A stretch of DNA of 64,000 nucleotides from Aphelocoma coerulescens (Eukaryota > Chordata > Aves > Passeriformes > Corvidae): positions 21,613,578-21,677,577 of the forward strand of contig NC_091014.1 of assembly GCF_041296385.1 (NCBI RefSeq). Direction: 5' to 3'. Positions 13,108-24,960 of this stretch are shown one piece after another. Below the pieces are notes generated by a model. It was not told the DNA's origin. It made no database searches and saw only the letters and a program-made list of their open reading frames with translations. Made by a program: the position numbers and the translations under genes. How positions within the stretch are numbered: position 1 is the stretch's first letter; each line of letters begins with the position of its first letter.

Positions 13108-13131
13108 GGGGGGCTGGGCCGGGGGCGGGGG
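13108..13131 (+). other. G-quadruplex motif
   Basis: Four G-runs of 6, 3, 5 and 5 bases (13108-13113, 13116-13118, 13121-13125, 13127-13131) are separated by loops of 1-2 bases, a textbook canonical G4 pattern on the + strand. It sits about 86 bp into the inferred intron 1. Short-loop G4s near promoters can affect transcription and R-loop formation; function here is unknown. Confidence 0.75.
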
Positions 13132-13235
13132 CTGAGGCGTTTTCTTGCTTATCTGTGAACGGCTCTGTCGGGCCGGTGCGTGTGTCCACCGCTGCGACTG
13201 AGCGGCAAGGCAGCGGAGGGTTGGTATCGTCACGG

Positions 13236-13784
13236 GGGCTGAGCCACTGACCCCAAAAAGTTACCTTGTGGGTTGGTTGTTTTTTAGGCGAAGGGATGAG
13301 AAGTGAGGAAGGAGTCAGTGGAGCAGGTTCGGCTTTGCTGTTCGCGAGTGTTAAACAGCACGACTGAAACAGCTCTCCCGGATACCTGTCCCAGACTGAG
13401 CTCCCGCATATTAAGCTGACGCTGCTGGGGGAAGCTGTCTGAGACGAGGCTTGTACAGAAATTACCTCATGCTATTCCCGATCGACACCAAGTGTAATTC
13501 CAGGGACCTCAGCAGTTACATGGATATGACACTCTTTTCGATCAAGGTATTTGTGTATCTGTGTGTGTCGTCTTTAGTTCTTATTTTAAGCAAAGAGGAG
13601 AAGGCAAATAATGCGAGTTTGCCTCAGTTAAGATTTTTGGGCTGGGAATCCTGGGCAATTCTCTCCACCTGCTTCGTGGCGCCGGGGGCTTTTATTTTTT
13701 AATATTAATTATTTATAATTTTTATTGTCAATATCCTCCCCCAATCAGATCTAACGAAAGAGATCCCGGACACGGTGCCGTCAC
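13236..13784. other. Spacer between CpG islands A and B
   Basis: Moderate-GC sequence ending in an AT-rich tract at about 13690-13735 made of TTATTTTT and ATTAATTATT words. No exon seen. Confidence 0.55.
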
Positions 13785-14262
13785 AGCAGCGAGCAAAAAG
13801 GGAGAATCTCGGAGCTCCCGAGCAGTGAGGTCTCCCCCTGGCCGCCTTAGCCGGGTCTTCTCCCACCCCCGGGGGAGGGGGGCACAGGGGTTCCCCCGCG
13901 CTCCCGCCTCCTGGTTCATGTTTCGCTGGCCCGGAGGGAAGAGTGGGCTGCCGCCGCTCCGGGGGCACGGGCCAGCCCTGCCCGCCGCCGCCAAGTTCTC
14001 CGGGGCCGGGGTCGGGCGAGGTGCCGGCCGCCCGCCCATACCTTGCCGGGTGGGCTCAGCTTCCTTGGCTCCGCAGGGGAGACCCCCGCGTCCCTGGGGA
14101 GGCAAGGGGCAGGAGGATCCCCGCCGGGCATCGGGGGCTTCTTGCCCCGAGGAAGAAGGCGAGAGGCTGTACGGGCGCAAGGCAAGGGCTTAACTGTCCT
14201 CGGCGTGGAGCAGCATCCCCAGCGCTGACATGTGCTGGTTGCAGGAATGCGAAGTGTTGGCA
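13785..14262. promoter_or_regulatory. CpG island B
   Basis: A second GC- and CpG-rich block is separated from island A by about 550 bp of ordinary sequence that ends in an AT-rich stretch (13690-13735). It has Sp1-like GC boxes and stop-poor frames on both strands but no recognisable coding signature. It could be an alternative GRM8 first exon or an extension of the promoter region. Confidence 0.55.
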
Positions 14263-14282
14263 GGTGAATGTATGACACGGTT

Positions 14283-14363
14283 AAAAATCCAAACCAACCA
14301 AACCAACCAACAGCAACAAAAAAACAGAGAAACGAAAAAAAAAAAGCCAAACAAAAAAATCCG
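14283..14363 (+). repeat. A-rich CCAAA-type simple repeat
   Basis: Repeated CCAAA and ACCAACC words run into A-rich sequence with an A-tract at 14335-14345. It lies between CpG islands B and C and has no coding signal. Confidence 0.8.
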
Positions 14364-14574
14364 TACAGCACAAATCAAGTAATAAAAAATTAATCAGTGA
14401 CCCAAACTGCATGGAAATCCGGCGTTGGCATTTTGAAGTTTGCAAGCTTCTGACCTCTGGGACCAGGGATTCATTAAAAGAGACTTAGGTTTGCTTCGAG
14501 GGGGGAGCAGAAGCGCATTAAAGCTGACCAGTTGATGCAAGGAGAGGAAGAAATCACCGGCGGCTGGAAATAAA

Positions 14575-15625
14575 AGGCGTCACTTTTGCATCGCCGCTGA
14601 CGGAGGTGTAGTCCTCCCGGCCGGCGACCAGGCTTCGGAGGGGACCGGCGGAGCCTGGCTCCAGCCGGGAGATCCTCATGTGCCCGCCGTCCCCCGCCCA
14701 CGGCCCGCCTGGGCTGCAAGGCCGCGGCGGGAGGCAGCTCAAACCTTCCTACGGCCGCTCGCTGGAAGGAGCGAGGCTGCGAGGAGAGCCGCGACGAGGC
14801 TGTGCCGGAATCCCTCCACAGCACACGCCAGCTGGGGTACGGATGAGCCTGGGAAGAGAAGAAAAATAATAAATCGCTCGGCTAAGTAAAGTGGAGAACA
14901 ATAGGGGGCTCCCTTCAAGGGAGAAGCGCAGCGGTGATGGGCGATGGTCGCGGAGTTGCTCGGGGAGAGCCGGCTCGCCCAGCCCGGGGACGCTCCCCGG
15001 GCCCCTCCGCTGGGCGGGGCCGGCCTGGCTGCGGTAGCCCTTCCTCGGGCCGGGAAAGGTGCCGAGCACGCGATAAGCCGGGAAAGCACGGAGGAGCCGC
15101 GCGGAAAGCCGGTGCGTGGCCGGCTGTTCGCTCCCGGCGGTGTGCGCCGGAGGCAGGCGGAGAGGGGCGGAGGGGCAGAGAGCGGCGTGCGGTGCGGAGC
15201 GCTGTGCGGGGTGCGGTGCGGAGCGCTGTGCGATGTGCGCGGGGCGCCGGGCGCGGTGCGGTGCCGAGTGCGCGGGGTGCTGTGCAGGGTCCGCGCAGTT
15301 CGCTGCGCTGTGCTGTGCGGAGGGCGCGGGTGCGGTTCGCGGGATGCTGCTCGGAGTGCTGTGCAGGGGCGCGCGATGCGCCGGATACAGACAGCGGGAT
15401 ACGGAGAGCGGGATGCGGAGTGGTGCTCGCCCAGGGGACTTGCCCGGGGGACTCGCCGGCTCGCCGGGGCCGTCGCCGGGATCGGGCGTGGGACGCAGTG
15501 TGGGACTTTCCCGCAGGGTGCCCCGGGACGATTTCGGCGGGCGGCTGCGTTTGTCCGGGCAGAGCCGTTCTTGCAGGGCACTGGGCTGCACCAGCAGCGC
15601 CTGCTCTGAACCCAGCTGTGCAGAC
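14575..15625. promoter_or_regulatory. CpG island C with degenerate GC minisatellite
   Basis: A third GC-rich block. Its right half (about 15165-15420) is a degenerate tandem array built from GTGCGG, GAGCGC and TGTGCG words. A 326-codon open frame on the - strand and several others of 170-280 codons come from the low stop frequency of such DNA; their translations are proline/arginine/alanine-rich and domain-free. Probably an alternative promoter or CpG shore of GRM8. Confidence 0.5.
15187..15234 (+). repeat. 24-bp tandem duplication in CpG island C
   Basis: A 24-bp unit at 15187-15210 is repeated at 15211-15234 with only the last two bases different. It forms the cleanest part of the degenerate GC minisatellite around it. 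Confidence 0.85.
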
Positions 15626-15659
15626 TGGGGAGCGAGATTCTAGTGGGAAGAGGGTCAAA

Positions 15660-18600
15660 TGAAAGCAGAAACAACAGAGAAAGCTCTCCTAGTGTGCCTG
15701 GGAAAATCTTGATCATCACTTGCTAGACCAGAGGTGGAACCTGTTCTAAAGGTGTTATTAGTGATGGGGTTCATTCAGCTTTAAGTCCAACCAAGGGCAG
15801 ATGAAAATATTCAATGTTGTTTCCTTTTTAAAAATTGTAGGCTCCTCTCTGTCTCACTTCAGCAGAAGGACCTGTGCTGGATTTTCACAGGGTAGCTCGT
15901 TGGTAAATGGATATTTGCAGAGTAGGAAGTGAAGGCAGGTGCTCTGGGGTATTTGAAAAGGGGCTGATCAGACTGAGGGGAGACATCAGACTGCATAGGG
16001 TTCCTGTAATAGTTCCTGTAAATGAGATGCTGAGAGTGATTTGCCTTGAAGTCCTGATTATTGGGTAAAGGTTACTTCTGTGGCAGGGGCACAGCAAACC
16101 ATTACAGAAGAGCCAAGGTAGATAAGACTACTTACATCAGTGAAGAATTCTCTTGCAAGTTAGGAGTAGCGATGTCAAGGCCAAAGGTTTTCCAAATTCC
16201 CTTTTGTTGTCAGCAAAACCCATTAATCTTCTATATGTGTTGGGCTACTGTATGCAGGTGGCAACTCTACCTGTTCTGTGTGGAAATTAAGCTATTTGCT
16301 TATTGTGGAATGCTGTACAGGAGAAAGAAGCAACTTCTGTGAACATTGAGTAATGTTAGCAAAATAATTCTTTCATTGTTCAGAGGTGTCAGTAGTAAAA
16401 CATCAAAATAATCACATTTATTCTTTTTTTTCCTTCTCAGAACTTAATAACGGAAATTGCCATTATTTTGTTTTCATTCAGTAAAACCAGATCAGTTTTG
16501 TATTGACTGGACAATCTGATTTTTTGTGAATGGGTTTTCACTCTAGAACTTCTCCTATCCTAATTCACAGAATATTTGTCTTATTTTATCTTAGTGCAGT
16601 TCCAACCATGCTTTAAATGCAATGACAAATTAGTTTTTTGACTCAAACAAAATTTTAAATATTTTTTCTGAGGTATTTTCCCCCTCACTTGATAGCTTAT
16701 TTTACTTTACCTTTACTCCCTCAGTAAAGGGTTCATGTATGTGTGCATAGCAATGTCAGCTGTAAAATGTCCATCCTGCTTATGCTGCAGAGAGTACTCC
16801 TCACTCCTGCGGCTGTCTGTAATTGTGGGATTTTTTAAAACTGTATTTCCTGATGAACATATTGAATCCTTCTACATGTTTTCAGTGAAGACTTCAGTGC
16901 CAGCTGAAGACGGCTCTTTCAGGAACCTCGTTAACAAAATAGAAGCATTTCCTATATTTACTTAAGTATTTATCTGTCACTCAACTCATTATTTAGACCA
17001 TTTCATTAACATAAAGAGGTTCCATAACGAGCTTGTCTCTTAGTGCAATGAGTGTGCGGTTGGAGTAATGACTGGTCTGGGTTCATTCTGATGCATTGGT
17101 TCTGGCAGTGTGGTACAAAAATATGCAACCTTGAGTACCAAATATCTGATAAAGCTGAATGATTTTATGAAGGAAGTAATTTCAGAACCAGACACTACAT
17201 GCAGAAGTTTCCATCTCCCCTGTCTTGCAGTACCCCGCCTCCTTAGGTTTAAAAATAAATATATATTCTAGCAGAACAAGTGGAGGTTTGTGCTGAAATA
17301 CTGACTTTAAAAATAGCAATATGTTCTGATAATGCCAGATATTTTTAATGAAATAAACCCGAGAGAAGCATGTATTACAAGGTGACTGGAAGAGAGGCTT
17401 TGTGGTGCACTTACTCCCGGGCTGTGCTGGGGAAATATATAAATTTTCTTCTCTGAACTCAAGTTGCTAGTGAACACCAACTACTACAGTGGGGAACATG
17501 GTAAATCAAGAATATATTTGCATTAATTCAAACTTTTATGGTCAATTGGAAAAGGACAGCATTTTACTTCAAATGAAATCTCTGCACACGAGAAAAGTTC
17601 ATTCAGGCTTTATAGCCCAGAGGCCTATACTTTTTTCACTAAAATTCATTGATAAAAATGGAATTAATTTAGATCATATGCTTTCTGCTTAGCTACACAG
17701 ACTTGCAATGTTCTGTAAAAGGTAATATTAATCAATATATAAAAAGCAGTGTGCCATGAATAAATTAGGCAGTATAATAGAAGCTTTTATTTCTTAGGTA
17801 ACATTAAAAAAAGACTAAAAGGTCTTAAATTTTTAAAAAGAACACTTTAAAATTTTATTTCTGTTTTACAGACAAGCACTGGACACTTGATGTAAGAAAC
17901 ATACTTCTTCAGGAATCCGTGCAAGCTGAGGCAAAGCAATTAATGCTTATGAGGACTATAATGTTGAAAAATGCTAATTGCCAATTTATTTGATTTTCAG
18001 TCAGTTCCAGATAAAGTATTAGACTGGCACTTGGGCTCACTGTAACTTCTCTATTGTTAGAATTTGGGTTGCAATAGTTGAATTCATCACTATTTGTTTG
18101 CACTAAGACTGACACTTGCTTTAATTTCTGGGCATTCTTTGGCTGTAAGGAGTTAACCTGTGGCTAAAAAAGAGAAAAAGCAGCATTTCTTTCCTTCAGG
18201 AATATTTTCCCTTTTTCAGTGGTGCTTTCTTGTTCTCCATATAGTGTTAAATAAGAGTAGTCTTATCTTTTATTCCCTTAGTGAATTGCTCCTTGTCTGG
18301 TTTGTGCATACATACATGGACTAATGAGTTCATTGTGGAAACATGAAGCAAATTGCCTCCATACCTATTTTAGGTATACTCTTTACTATTTTGAACCCAT
18401 AACTGGCTTTTTCTAATAAGGCAGTCAAAACAACAGATAATTGTGGCTAGTTAGTAGTTCAATCTTTTCTCTATACCGTGGACCGTATGAGAAACATCCC
18501 ATGGGCCTGGATCAAATCACACTGTAGTGTGAGTCAAGTTGTTCAGTTTGTGAATGACTCTGAGTTTGGCTCACAGAGCTGAAGCCTAGGCAGCTTCATA

Positions 18601-20317
18601 ACCTGTGTGCCCAAAAAGAGCCAAGGGAGAACGATGGGATTATCACATAAAACAGCATAGACTTTGTTTCATTTTTATTGAACCCTGGGCCAAATTCAAG
18701 CAAAACTAAATGTCAAGAGGCATGGAAAGTCCTGTGTGCTGCTCTCAATTGCAGTGATTTTATTCATATCCATTAAATCTTTCATTTTCAACTGGTCCTA
18801 TTACCAAATCAGAGTGAGACACTTTCACATTCAATAAAAGACTTTCCATTGTGAATCCTTTTCTCAGGTCTTCAAATAGTCATAATTTGAAGACTCTACT
18901 TCAACATTTTTGAGCTTAGTGTTATCATTTAGGGAAAACGTAGCAAAATTAATGTAAGGAGAGGATTATCAATTTAAAGCATTATCAAAGTGAATTTTGA
19001 GTTTTGTTACCACATGATACATAAAAGTTTTGTGGTTTTGTCTGTGGTTGTCTTCCAGTGTGACCATACTTTTGGTAGGAACCAGTCAGATCACTAAGGG
19101 CAAAGTAGATATTTACAGATGAGCCTGATGCCTGGATTTTATGTATAGGGAGTGACATAGACACTTTTTCAGTGTGATCAATTTCATAGTAAATAAAAAT
19201 TTTTTAAAGAAACCGATCAGGTGAATTGTAGCTTAGGATGTCCACTGCTCTAACAGATGTATTGAGAGACTGGTTCAGATGCAATTGCCCAGAGTGTGCC
19301 AATCTAGTATCAGGTAAAATTACTTTTCCCTTTCTTCTCCTCAGAGGTTTAAAAATTTATTCAATCATGTATAATTTTGTTAAGAATTGAAATAAATAAA
19401 TGCCTTCACTTGAGAATTAAAGTGTGGGAAATTTGCAGATATTTATAACAGTCAGTCAGGTGTTTAGATATGTAGGCTGAAATCCTCATCTCGTTAAAAT
19501 CAGTGGGATCTCTCCAAATGTCAGTGCAGGCACAACATTGTTCCTATTTAATGTGGTCCAAATGCAAGCAGAAAATAGAGACCTTGTTAATGTTAAACCT
19601 CAGCTCAAGTCAAATGTTGGAAAGGGAATGTTGGCTGTTCAGCTGGTTTCCTAACATAATATGTTGTGCTCTTTTTGCTTGAGAAATCAGCTACCTTTTC
19701 ATAAAAATAATTTAGTGTTAGACATTATCTTGAAGGAGATTTAGATAAATAGTTAGCCCCCCCCAAAGTTAATTCCATTGGAGAAATAATCAGTTTAACA
19801 TTCAAATGAATTGAATTGTACTTGTACTGCATTGGCTGAAGTACTTAAATTCAGGCACCCTGATTACTCCATTGTCATAAATGAGACCTCTCCCGGAGTG
19901 AGAGTGTAAGTGGTTATTGCACTTCTGTAGGCTGGAGCAGAATAATACAGTTGAACAGAATAATGCAGCAAAACAGAAAATACAATGTGTTATGGGTCAG
20001 GTCTGTTTCTGGGTGTCACGCAATGCGAAGGTAGATATGAATAACTGTTCAGAATCTGAATACCAAGCTAAGTTTAGTTCCCCTGATTCGGCTGTTGCTC
20101 TGCTGGCATCATCAATTTCCTGGCTCATAGTACAGTGCAGCCAGGTGTTCAAATTCACTGAAGGCTAAGATTTGCTCACTTAAAGAACATTGAAAGTAAA
20201 ACCTAGGTGATGTAACTGCTATTCAAAAGTAAATACACTGTGTGACAGGTATAAAACTGCTAAAGTAAATGGTATTTCTCACTGGTTTTTAAAATTATTT
20301 TTTAATTTTTTTTCCAG
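15660..20317 (+). other. Inferred GRM8 intron 1, distal part
   Basis: AT-rich non-coding DNA between the last CpG island and the exon 2 acceptor. Short frames only (up to 93 codons), none recognisable. No retroelement could be identified with confidence. A weak match at about 19480-19515 to a motif frequent in sauropsid repeats was noted and not called. Confidence 0.55.
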
Positions 20318-20652
20318 AAGTACCTCAGCTGTAGGGCAAAATACAAGGACATAAGCTACTGACCTCCTTTTATCATCAGGACCAGACATACTACTTTACT
20401 CCTCACCATCAATTAAGAGCAATTGAAAAACCGCCTCAGAAAAGCTGGTCAACCCATTCCATCTGTGGACATCTTTTGTAAAACACATTTTATGTACTTC
20501 TGCTGTACTTTTCTACCTACCTACCACATGGTTCTATATTACTTATTGGGCACTGATGGTAGCCTCCAGAAAGTGCAGCTTCAAATGGTCAGCCTCATCC
20601 TTTAGCAAGAAGAAAACCTGGATACTGGATAGCAACAACGTCTTCAGAGAAA
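20318..20652 (+). other. GRM8: GRM8 exon 2, 5' UTR part
   Basis: A T-rich tract ending in TTTTTTTTCCAG at 20306-20317 is a good splice acceptor, so the exon probably starts at 20318. The 335 nt before the GRM8 ATG would be untranslated leader. It contains several upstream ATGs, described separately. The acceptor implies at least one further non-coding exon upstream, as is usual for GRM8 in other vertebrates. The exact start is inferred from the splice motif only; transcription starting inside this region cannot be excluded. Confidence 0.7.
20492..20605 (+). other. uORF 1 in GRM8 leader (37 codons)
   Basis: An ATG at 20492 opens a 37-codon frame that ends at a TAG at 20603-20605, 47 nt before the GRM8 ATG. 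It lies wholly inside the inferred 5' UTR. Two more in-frame ATGs occur within it, at 20528 and 20585. There is no recognisable peptide. If translated, it would act as a regulatory upstream ORF; whether it is used is unknown. Confidence 0.45.
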
Positions 20653-20831
20653 ATGGTATACGAAGGGAAACGATTGGTTTCCTGCCATTGTTTCTTCCTG
20701 TTAACAGCCAAATTCTACTGGATACTCACTCTGATGCAAAGAACTCACGGCCAGGAATATGCCCACTCCATTCGACTGGATGGGGACATCATCTTGGGAG
20801 GACTGTTCCCCGTTCACGCAAAAGGGGATAG
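20556..20831 (+). other. uORF 2 overlapping the GRM8 start (91 codons)
   Basis: The ATG at 20556 has G at +4 but C at -3, a middling context. The 91-codon frame passes through the GRM8 ATG in a different frame and overlaps the CDS by 179 nt. A ribosome using it could not reinitiate at the GRM8 start, so this layout is normally repressive. The peptide has no recognisable domain, and the part over GRM8 is shaped by the GRM8 codons. Confidence 0.4.
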
Positions 20832-21162
20832 AGGGGTGCCTTGTGGGGAGCTCAAGAAGGAGAAGGGGATCCACAGGCTGGAGGCAATGCTGTATGCAGT
20901 TGATCAGATTAATAAAGACCCTGATCTTCTTGCCAATATCACCTTAGGTGTCCGTATCCTTGATACGTGTTCCAGGGACACTTATGCATTGGAGCAATCC
21001 TTAACATTTGTGCAAGCACTGATAGAAAAAGATGGTTCAGACGTGAAGTGTGCAAACGGTGACCCACCTATTTTCACTAAGCCAGACAAGATATCAGGTG
21101 TGATAGGTGCTGCAGCAAGTTCTGTGTCCATTATGGTCGCAAATATTTTAAGACTCTTTAAG
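20653..21162 (+). CDS. GRM8: GRM8 first coding exon (metabotropic glutamate receptor 8), residues 1-170, partial
   Basis: This exon encodes the N-terminus of a group III metabotropic glutamate receptor, a class C GPCR that senses glutamate at presynaptic terminals and signals through Gi/o. I recognise the reading as GRM8 rather than GRM4/6/7 by its near-identity to vertebrate mGluR8. Residues 1-33 form a signal peptide (hydrophobic [15 protein letters not shown]), with likely cleavage before QEYAHS. The rest is the start of the Venus-flytrap ligand domain. Glutamate-contact residues known for the family are present: K71 and R75 in KEKGIHR, and S156 in AAASS. C64 and C106 fit the conserved disulfide, and N95-I-T is a glycosylation sequon. 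The start ATG has a strong context (A at -3, G at +4). The exon ends in LRLFK at a phase-0 donor (GTAAGT). The full protein is about 908 residues, so roughly 19% is here. No frameshift or stop is seen. Confidence 0.97.
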
Positions 21163-21168
21163 GTAAGT
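21163..21168 (+). other. GRM8: Splice donor of GRM8 exon 2
   Basis: AAG|GTAAGT is an essentially consensus donor after codon 170 (phase 0). The break falls after LRLFK, before the conserved IPQVSY segment that begins the next exon in GRM8 orthologues. Confidence 0.93.
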
Positions 21169-24100
21169 AACATTTTCTATCTTTCTTTTAAATTTAAAGA
21201 AGAATGAAATAAGTGAAGTAGTTGTGTTGTGATACCTTCAAAAAAGAAAGGACACTTTCCACATTCAAAATCTGAAATGGCTGGTTTGCCCTTTCAAACA
21301 AAAGGGGCAAAAAACACCTCAAAGCAGTATTTGCAGACCCAATTTTAAGGTGCCAAGTGCTTCTCTTAAAGTTCTGAGCAATCTGTGTACATTTTAATTC
21401 TTTAGGGATTTGTATCCTTACTTTATATTACTCAAATTTGGTCCAAGTTGAACATTTATGCTCATCAAGACTGGGTTGGGATTGATTTCCCAAATTTCCA
21501 GGAGAATGAAATATAAGATTTTAGCACAACTACATTTGTTGGAGGACCAGATAATTTCCTTACATAGAAAGATATGCCAGTAATAATCTAGTGCTACTGA
21601 TGTGCATGTCTAGCCAAATGAAATGTGCTGTAATATCTTTGATTTCCTTGAAATTTTAACCTCCTCCACATTTTCTACAAGGTGATATTTTTTCCAGACT
21701 TTGTTATCACTTTGTGAGAGCTTATTTTTAGGCAACAGTTCTACTGGCATTTGCTTCCAAATACTTTATGAAGCTCAGACATTCTAGATAATGGAAAAGT
21801 AAACCTGCCACTTTTAAATTTGCTAAGTTAGATGGGAAGATGAACACATTCTAATAAATCAACTTGGATGGAAGAGATCAGGCAGCAGGTGTTTAACTTT
21901 TAATCCTATGCAATGGCAAACAGATGATGGTAAATTGAGCACATTTTTCTATGGAACATGGAACAACTGTAACTTATGTCTGAATCTATTACTGCCCTAC
22001 CACCCACTGTTCTTCTCATCCATTAATCTCACCTTATTTCATACAACTTTACAATCACCAAAACTCACTTAAAGACCATTTCTTTGACTTTGGTGCAGAA
22101 GATTCTGGTAATGTTTAATATTGCTGTCATGTATTTTGAAAAGTGTTGCATTTGTTTTCTAATGGTTGTAATTGAGATTGATCAGTAACAAAGAAAGATT
22201 GGCTTTTTCTTACAGTTTCTCAGCAAAGTGTATTTCAGTCATTTGAATAGAGATTTTAGTCCTTCCCTTTGGTTCTTCCTTGAAGGAAATAATGATGGAT
22301 TTACAGTTCAGTGGAGGAACAAAGTGACTGCTGGATTGTTTTAGGTATTCCTTTCAGTCTCGAAAGTGATGCTCAGCTGCAGTTACTGCACAGGTTTGAC
22401 AGTAGTGGACTAGTTCTAGCCATATGTTTTACTTGTGAAAATCAAGTACACAAAACTGAGCTAAGACTTAAAAAATGTTTTATATGGAGAGCACCACTGG
22501 AGCTGTGCCTGGTGGGGAGGCTTATCTATCCTGGGAACCATCATGCATGTTGTGGGAGGTGTCTTTTGTTTAGTTCACATCCTTTTTTGAAGTTGTGCTA
22601 TCCTATTAAATAATGCATATTTCTGAAATAATGATAGATTGAACGGTCACTTTAATACCCATTATAATGCAGGGCCACGTAGACTACGACTTACACCCGG
22701 TTTTGAGTTGAATACGGTTCTATAGACTGATTTAAGAAACTAAGCCTGGTAAGACATGCATTAACTGTGAATTAAGAGCAGCGAGAAGGAAAGAGGCCTA
22801 TGAATTGTCTAAGATAGCAGCAATTTGTCTTCTGAAACCTTGACAGCTACCTCCTGATTTACATTATGCAATAAGATTGCAAATAACATTCTACTGCAGT
22901 CTTAATCAATAGAGGGTCACGTGATATCCCCTCTGGGGAAAGATCTTATTTACCCATTTAATTGATGTAACACAGCTGCTGGCAGAAGGAGGAGACATCT
23001 CTTTTAGTTTTAAATATAGATCCTGTACAAATATTCTTAATAATGTAAAAAAAAGATAAATTATGATGTTTAATGCCTAATGGTGGACCAACATGTGAAA
23101 TCTGTTTATACACCTTCCTCTCAGAAGTGAATATCTTTATGAGTAAAGTCTTCTGGATAAGGCTCTGAGTTAGAAGCACTGTAGAAACCACTGACACTGG
23201 TTATAGTCAAGAGGATTAGGAAATTAAGGGTCATTTTCCAGAAAGTTAGATGTATAACCCCATTTGGATTGTACTCAGACCAAAGACATAGGCTGAAATT
23301 CTCAGCTGATGCATCCCCACAGCTCTGTAGTTGAGGACCTGGGCCTTGGCCTGTGCTCACAGAGGCTCCAGGCATGAAATTGTGTTTACTGTATCTTGAT
23401 GTATGTCAAGGTGGGACACTCAGCTGGGGTAAATGCCTGTACTTTCCCTGAAGTCAGCAATCACCGTCATGCAAATGCCCGTTTCCATTTTATCCAGGAT
23501 GAGTGTGATTCATCCATGTTACTGTTTAACAGTACTATTTAGAAAGTTGAACCTATAATTTGAAGTTCAGTATTGCTTTAATACCTACTCTGAAGTTCCA
23601 AAATGTCAGGACTACATATTTTTGAGAATATTATTATCCAGCAAAATTTTAATTTGTAATGAAATTGTGAGAAGTGTATTGTATCTCTCAATGTGAATAC
23701 ACAAAGATAACCTAAGAAATACTACTCTCAGCAGCTTGGATTTTTATGCTGCTATTTTTCTTTTTCTTGCAAATTTTTTTCTTTCTTTTATTGATTTTAC
23801 AACAGAAAACATACAGGTCAATAGTCCTATCTGATGATCTGGTGGATAGAATAAACCTTGATTGATAGTCAAGGTAATCTTTTATCTAAGTGTTTTCATG
23901 AGAAGAGGGGAGGGAGGCCACCACAGAAAATGACCTCTATCTATAGACTTTCTCCTCAAATGGCTTGCCTTGAATTCTTCTCTCTCCCTTCTCCTTCTGT
24001 GAATTTTGAGGTGCATTGCTGCCTAGGAGGTGATTTTCCATAGGACTTACCCTTTTGTAGGTCCAAAACATTAAGGTACAAATTTGGACAGACTAAATTT

Positions 24101-24910
24101 CACTCATTGATGGTTTTAGACTTTTCAGAGGCACTTTACACACATGAAACACTGGAGCATGGAATTAATTGTGTGAAATCGAACCTGTTATTCCTTGATT
24201 ATCATACAGTTGTTGTTTTTTTGCCATAGTTTTAAGCTGTTTTTATCAGGGAGCATCAGGAATGGGCTGCTTCACAAAGGACACAGAGACAAGGGACCAC
24301 AGATTGGTAGGATCTATTGAGGAGCTGGCTGTCTCGGTTATGCAGCTCTCACTATCACAGAGGCAACCTTTCTATTGACTCAATCTGTCAAGATATTACT
24401 CTTACTTCCTTCCTTATATTTGTTTTTCAGAAATTCTGTTTTCCTGTAGGGTGCTTAGGCGTGACTAGATGGGAACTTTTATCTGCTTTGTGTGACACTT
24501 ATAAGCATCTGGGTTGTTTCCCAGGCCCCCCAAACTTGGCCTGGAGGAAACAAGAGACTATGTAACCTAGCTCACTTCATGTACTATGTTCCCTGTATTC
24601 AAAGCTTCTACTTGTTTAATGTCTGAATAACTTATGTCAGTGGTTAAAATCTGCTGGAAAAAGAGAGGCATTTGTTTATGCTAGTGTCCTCACATCTAAA
24701 CACCACATACTATTTCTGAACTCCTCGGTGCACTCCATCTGTCACCTTCACACATCTTCTAGCCAGTGTCACACTAGGAGCAGCCTAGGGATGATGGTTT
24801 GCATGCAAATTGAGATGGGTGGACAGTATGCTTGGTGAATTGTGATCTCAAGCTTTTATGTATGTATTTATGTACATGTATATAAGGCCAAATATTCATC
24901 AACAGCTTTG

Positions 24911-24960
24911 ATCCTTTCCTTGCCTTGCTTTGCCTTGCCTGGCTTTTCCTTGCCTTACCT
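24911..24960 (+). repeat. CCTTG-type pentanucleotide repeat, degenerate
   Basis: Alternating CCTTG, CTTTG and CCTGG units over about 50 bp. Imperfect, pyrimidine-rich simple repeat. Confidence 0.8.

Larger units (their letters stand above)
12004..13235 (+). promoter_or_regulatory. CpG island A, likely GRM8 promoter and first exon
   Basis: An abrupt change from AT-rich flank to very GC-rich, CpG-dense DNA starts near 12004 and falls off after about 13235. It contains many GC-box-like stretches, a pentanucleotide array, an RE1-like motif, a good splice donor at 13022 and a G-quadruplex motif. It lies about 7.5 kb upstream of the GRM8 coding exon on the same strand with no other gene between, so it is the best candidate for the GRM8 promoter. 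There is no clear TATA box, as expected for a CpG-island promoter. The long open frames on both strands (up to 284 codons) are artefacts of stop-poor GC-rich sequence. Confidence 0.7.

Noticed and set aside
12304..13158. 284-codon open frame in CpG island A, and overlapping frames on both strands
   Set aside because: The translation is a low-complexity Pro/Arg/Ala/Cys mix that runs through the pentanucleotide array; all frames are open because stops are rare in GC-rich DNA. No domain or codon signature.
14739..15719. 326-codon - strand frame, with other long frames in CpG island C
   Set aside because: Repetitive Arg/Ala/Pro/His sequence generated by the degenerate GC minisatellite; several frames on both strands are equally open, which argues against coding.
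19480..19530. Weak match to a motif frequent in sauropsid repeats (AAAATCAGTGGGATCT)
   Set aside because: Too short and diverged to call an element.
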